From Sciscionella marina DSM 45152 (GTDB lineage: Bacteria; Actinomycetota; Actinomycetes; Mycobacteriales; Pseudonocardiaceae), in contig NZ_KB905403.1 of the NCBI RefSeq assembly GCF_000379465.1, positions 378,452 to 442,451 on the forward strand: DNA of 64,000 nt, in the 5' to 3' direction. The notes under the pieces were generated by a model, which saw nothing but the letters and a program-made list of their open reading frames with translations, did not search any database and had not been told where the DNA came from. Made by a program: the position numbers and the translations under genes. Shown in pieces: positions 62,665-64,000 of the stretch. Position 1 is the stretch's first letter. Each line of letters begins with the position of its first letter.

Positions 62665-63041
62665 TACTGGCCACCCCCTTCGCGTGCGTGCTTGTGCCAC
62701 ATCGCCGCGTTGTCGTCCTCGGAATTGCGGTAAGTGCGCTCGGTGCGCTGCAGCCCTTCGACCACATTGCTGAGCTGGCGCGCGTAGTTGAGCAGCACGT
62801 TCTCCGCGTTGAACTCCTCGGTGCCGCCCTTGGTGCGGTTGTTGACCGCGTGCGCGGTCTCGGCGCTCACCGGGTCCCCCGCCCAGGGCTGCTGGTGGGC
62901 GGACTGGATGCGGCGCAATTGCTGCTGCACGCCATCGAGCGCCTCACTGAATGCCTGCTTGGCCGCCCCGATCGAAGCCGGATCGACGTGCAGCCGCTGC
63001 GACCCACCCGGCTGCCCGGTGTTCCCACCTGGTGTAGACAC
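62664..63041 (-). CDS. PE-like/ESX small partner protein
   Basis: The 125-residue protein is helical with a WAGDPVSAE turn (W-x-G) near residue 53 and a C-terminal helix ALSNVVEGL-like region (LSNVVEGLQRTERTYRNSED). The GTG at 63041 has GGGAGG five bases upstream. Its TAA overlaps the ATG of the PPE-like gene, so the two are made in equal amounts, as for PE/PPE heterodimers. YRNSEDDN resembles the YxxxD/E secretion signal of type VII substrates (Y-x-x-x-E). Confidence 0.83.
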   Translation of the reverse strand: MSTPGGNTGQPGGSQRLHVDPASIGAAKQAFSEALDGVQQQLRRIQSAHQQPWAGDPVSAETAHAVNNRTKGGTEEFNAENVLLNYARQLSNVVEGLQRTERTYRNSEDDNAAMWHKHAREGGGQ

Positions 63042-63271
63042 TGCGCCTCCCTGCTCGCGTATCGATGCGACGATCGTAGCTGCGACGTATGACGCGGTGG
63101 TCCGGTTCCCGGAGATACGATCGCCCCACTTGAGCCACTTCACCATACAAAATCACGCGCAGCCACACAGCGGAGCCGTCGAAAAATCTCCGCGCGCGCG
63201 TGCGAGGGACCGGGCGAAACGCCACTGCCGGGCGCCCCGGGGTGTCCCGAGCCCGGGGATAGGGTCCGGAT

Positions 63272-64000
63272 GTGACTGCTGACCAGCGAAGCGCCCCCGG
63301 GCCGATCGAGGACTACGCGCTGCTCTCCGATATGCGCACCGCCGCGCTCGTCGGCAAGGACGGCTCGATCGACTGGCTGTGTCTTCCCCGCTTCGATTCC
63401 CCCTCGGTGTTCTCCAGGCTGCTCGGCGACGAATCGCACGGGCACTGGCGGATCGCGCCGACCGCGCAGGTCACCAAGGTGGAGCGGCGGTACCGGGACA
63501 CCACGATGGTGCTCGAGACCGACTTCCACACCGAGGAGGGTGTGGTGCGGCTGGTCGACGCCATGCAGCCGCACCAGACCGACACCGACGACGCGCCCGC
63601 CGTGGTGCGCACCGTGATCGGGATCTCCGGTGAAGTCACCCTCGAGATGCGCTGGGTGCTTCGGTTCGCCTACGGGGACTCGATCCCCTGGGTGCGCCGG
63701 GTGCGCGCGGAGGACGGGGAGTACATCCTCGCGGTCGCCGGTCCGAGCGCGGTCACCCTGCACGGGGATCTGTTGCCCTATCGGGTCGACTCGGAGCGCG
63801 CGCACGGGGCGGAGTTCACCCTCGACGAGGGCGAGCAGCTGTCCTGGGCGCTGTCCTACTGCCCGGATCCCGAGGTGCACCAGCCGGTGATCGATCCGGC
63901 GGTCGAGGTGGACAACACCGAGCGATGGTGGCGGGACTGGGCGGGCGGGCTGCGCTACGAGGGCCCGCACCGGGAGGCCGTGCGTCGTTCGCTGCTCACC
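63272..64000 (+). CDS. Glycoside hydrolase family 15 (trehalase/glucoamylase-like), 5' part
   Basis: The gene enters from the GTG at 63272 (VTADQRSAPGPIEDYALLSD) and runs off the right edge; 243 residues are seen. This is the N-terminal beta-sandwich domain of bacterial GH15 enzymes: ALVGKDGSIDWLCLPRFDSP, SVFSRLLGDESHGHWRIAPT, and the linker WWRDWAGGLRYEGPHREAVR leading into the (alpha/alpha)6 barrel. Homologues in mycobacteria are trehalases. The catalytic glutamates lie beyond the window. Confidence 0.92.
   Translation, partial: MTADQRSAPGPIEDYALLSDMRTAALVGKDGSIDWLCLPRFDSPSVFSRLLGDESHGHWRIAPTAQVTKVERRYRDTTMVLETDFHTEEGVVRLVDAMQPHQTDTDDAPAVVRTVIGISGEVTLEMRWVLRFAYGDSIPWVRRVRAEDGEYILAVAGPSAVTLHGDLLPYRVDSERAHGAEFTLDEGEQLSWALSYCPDPEVHQPVIDPAVEVDNTERWWRDWAGGLRYEGPHREAVRRSLLT

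Noticed and set aside
1-64000. CRISPR arrays, tRNA or rRNA genes
   Set aside because: No regularly spaced repeats and no tRNA- or rRNA-like segments were recognised on reading both strands.

Overview
The window is high-GC actinomycete chromosome. GTG starts, ATGA stop/start overlaps, a PE/PPE-like secretion pair, a 10-methyl fatty acid (tuberculostearate-type) gene pair and a mycothiol-dependent isomerase relic suggest a mycolata-related or Pseudonocardiaceae-like organism; the genus cannot be fixed from sequence alone. Sixty protein genes (two cut by the window edges), four or five gene relics and about twenty candidate regulatory sites or repeats are described. No rRNA, tRNA or CRISPR was found.

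Left part (1-11.4 kb): the 5' part of korA; an iron-boxed siderophore-interacting flavoprotein; a crotonase with altered active site; an Lrp-type regulator divergent from a dimethylargininase gene. The 3' end of the dimethylargininase gene is duplicated 2.17 kb downstream, bracketing a less GC-rich insert with a SnoaL-like protein and a beta-lactamase-fold hydrolase. Debris follows: a 5'-truncated HD hydrolase, an alpha/beta hydrolase-TetR operon behind a perfect palindrome, and a glyoxalase gene stopped at codon 8. Then a second siderophore-interacting protein divergent from its TetR neighbour, and a DUF3224 protein.

11.6-17.8 kb is a tight leftward six-gene operon: GntR/UTRA regulator, ADP-ribosylglycohydrolase, NCS1 permease, PfkB kinase, amidase and alpha/beta hydrolase. 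The first four match the roles of the uncharacterised E. coli yegW-yegU-yegT-yegV cluster. This is the best candidate for an undescribed catabolic system here.

17.9-31.4 kb: a methyltransferase, a terpene-synthase relic, a deoC-aldehyde dehydrogenase operon ending in an ALDH-like protein without a catalytic domain, a DUF1707 protein, a divergent TetR/epimerase pair, a frameshifted maleylpyruvate isomerase-type relic, a fused two-unit ABC exporter, and an ABC-2 ATPase/permease pair sharing a tyrosine/glutamine motif across their junction.

31.6-45 kb: two glycosyltransferases, alanine dehydrogenase with a PucR regulator, an excisionase-like/PIN toxin-antitoxin pair, a HTH-Clp_N protein facing two identical inverted repeats, a 2OG-Fe(II) oxygenase coupled to metY-metX, a nickel/cobalt permease behind a Nur-like box, a TetR regulator and a secreted SGNH lipase.

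45-64 kb: an acyl-CoA carboxylase/dehydrogenase operon (leucine-type catabolism) whose promoter and that of the TetR gene share GTTAG-N5-GTTAAC; two MFS exporters and an AraC regulator around an iron box; tmsA-tmsB; an L,D-transpeptidase lipoprotein; a short-chain dehydrogenase, a thioesterase, an SpoU methyltransferase, an RsmC-like methyltransferase, a sterol-carrier-family protein that appears to start at CTG, the PE/PPE-like pair, and the start of a GH15 hydrolase.
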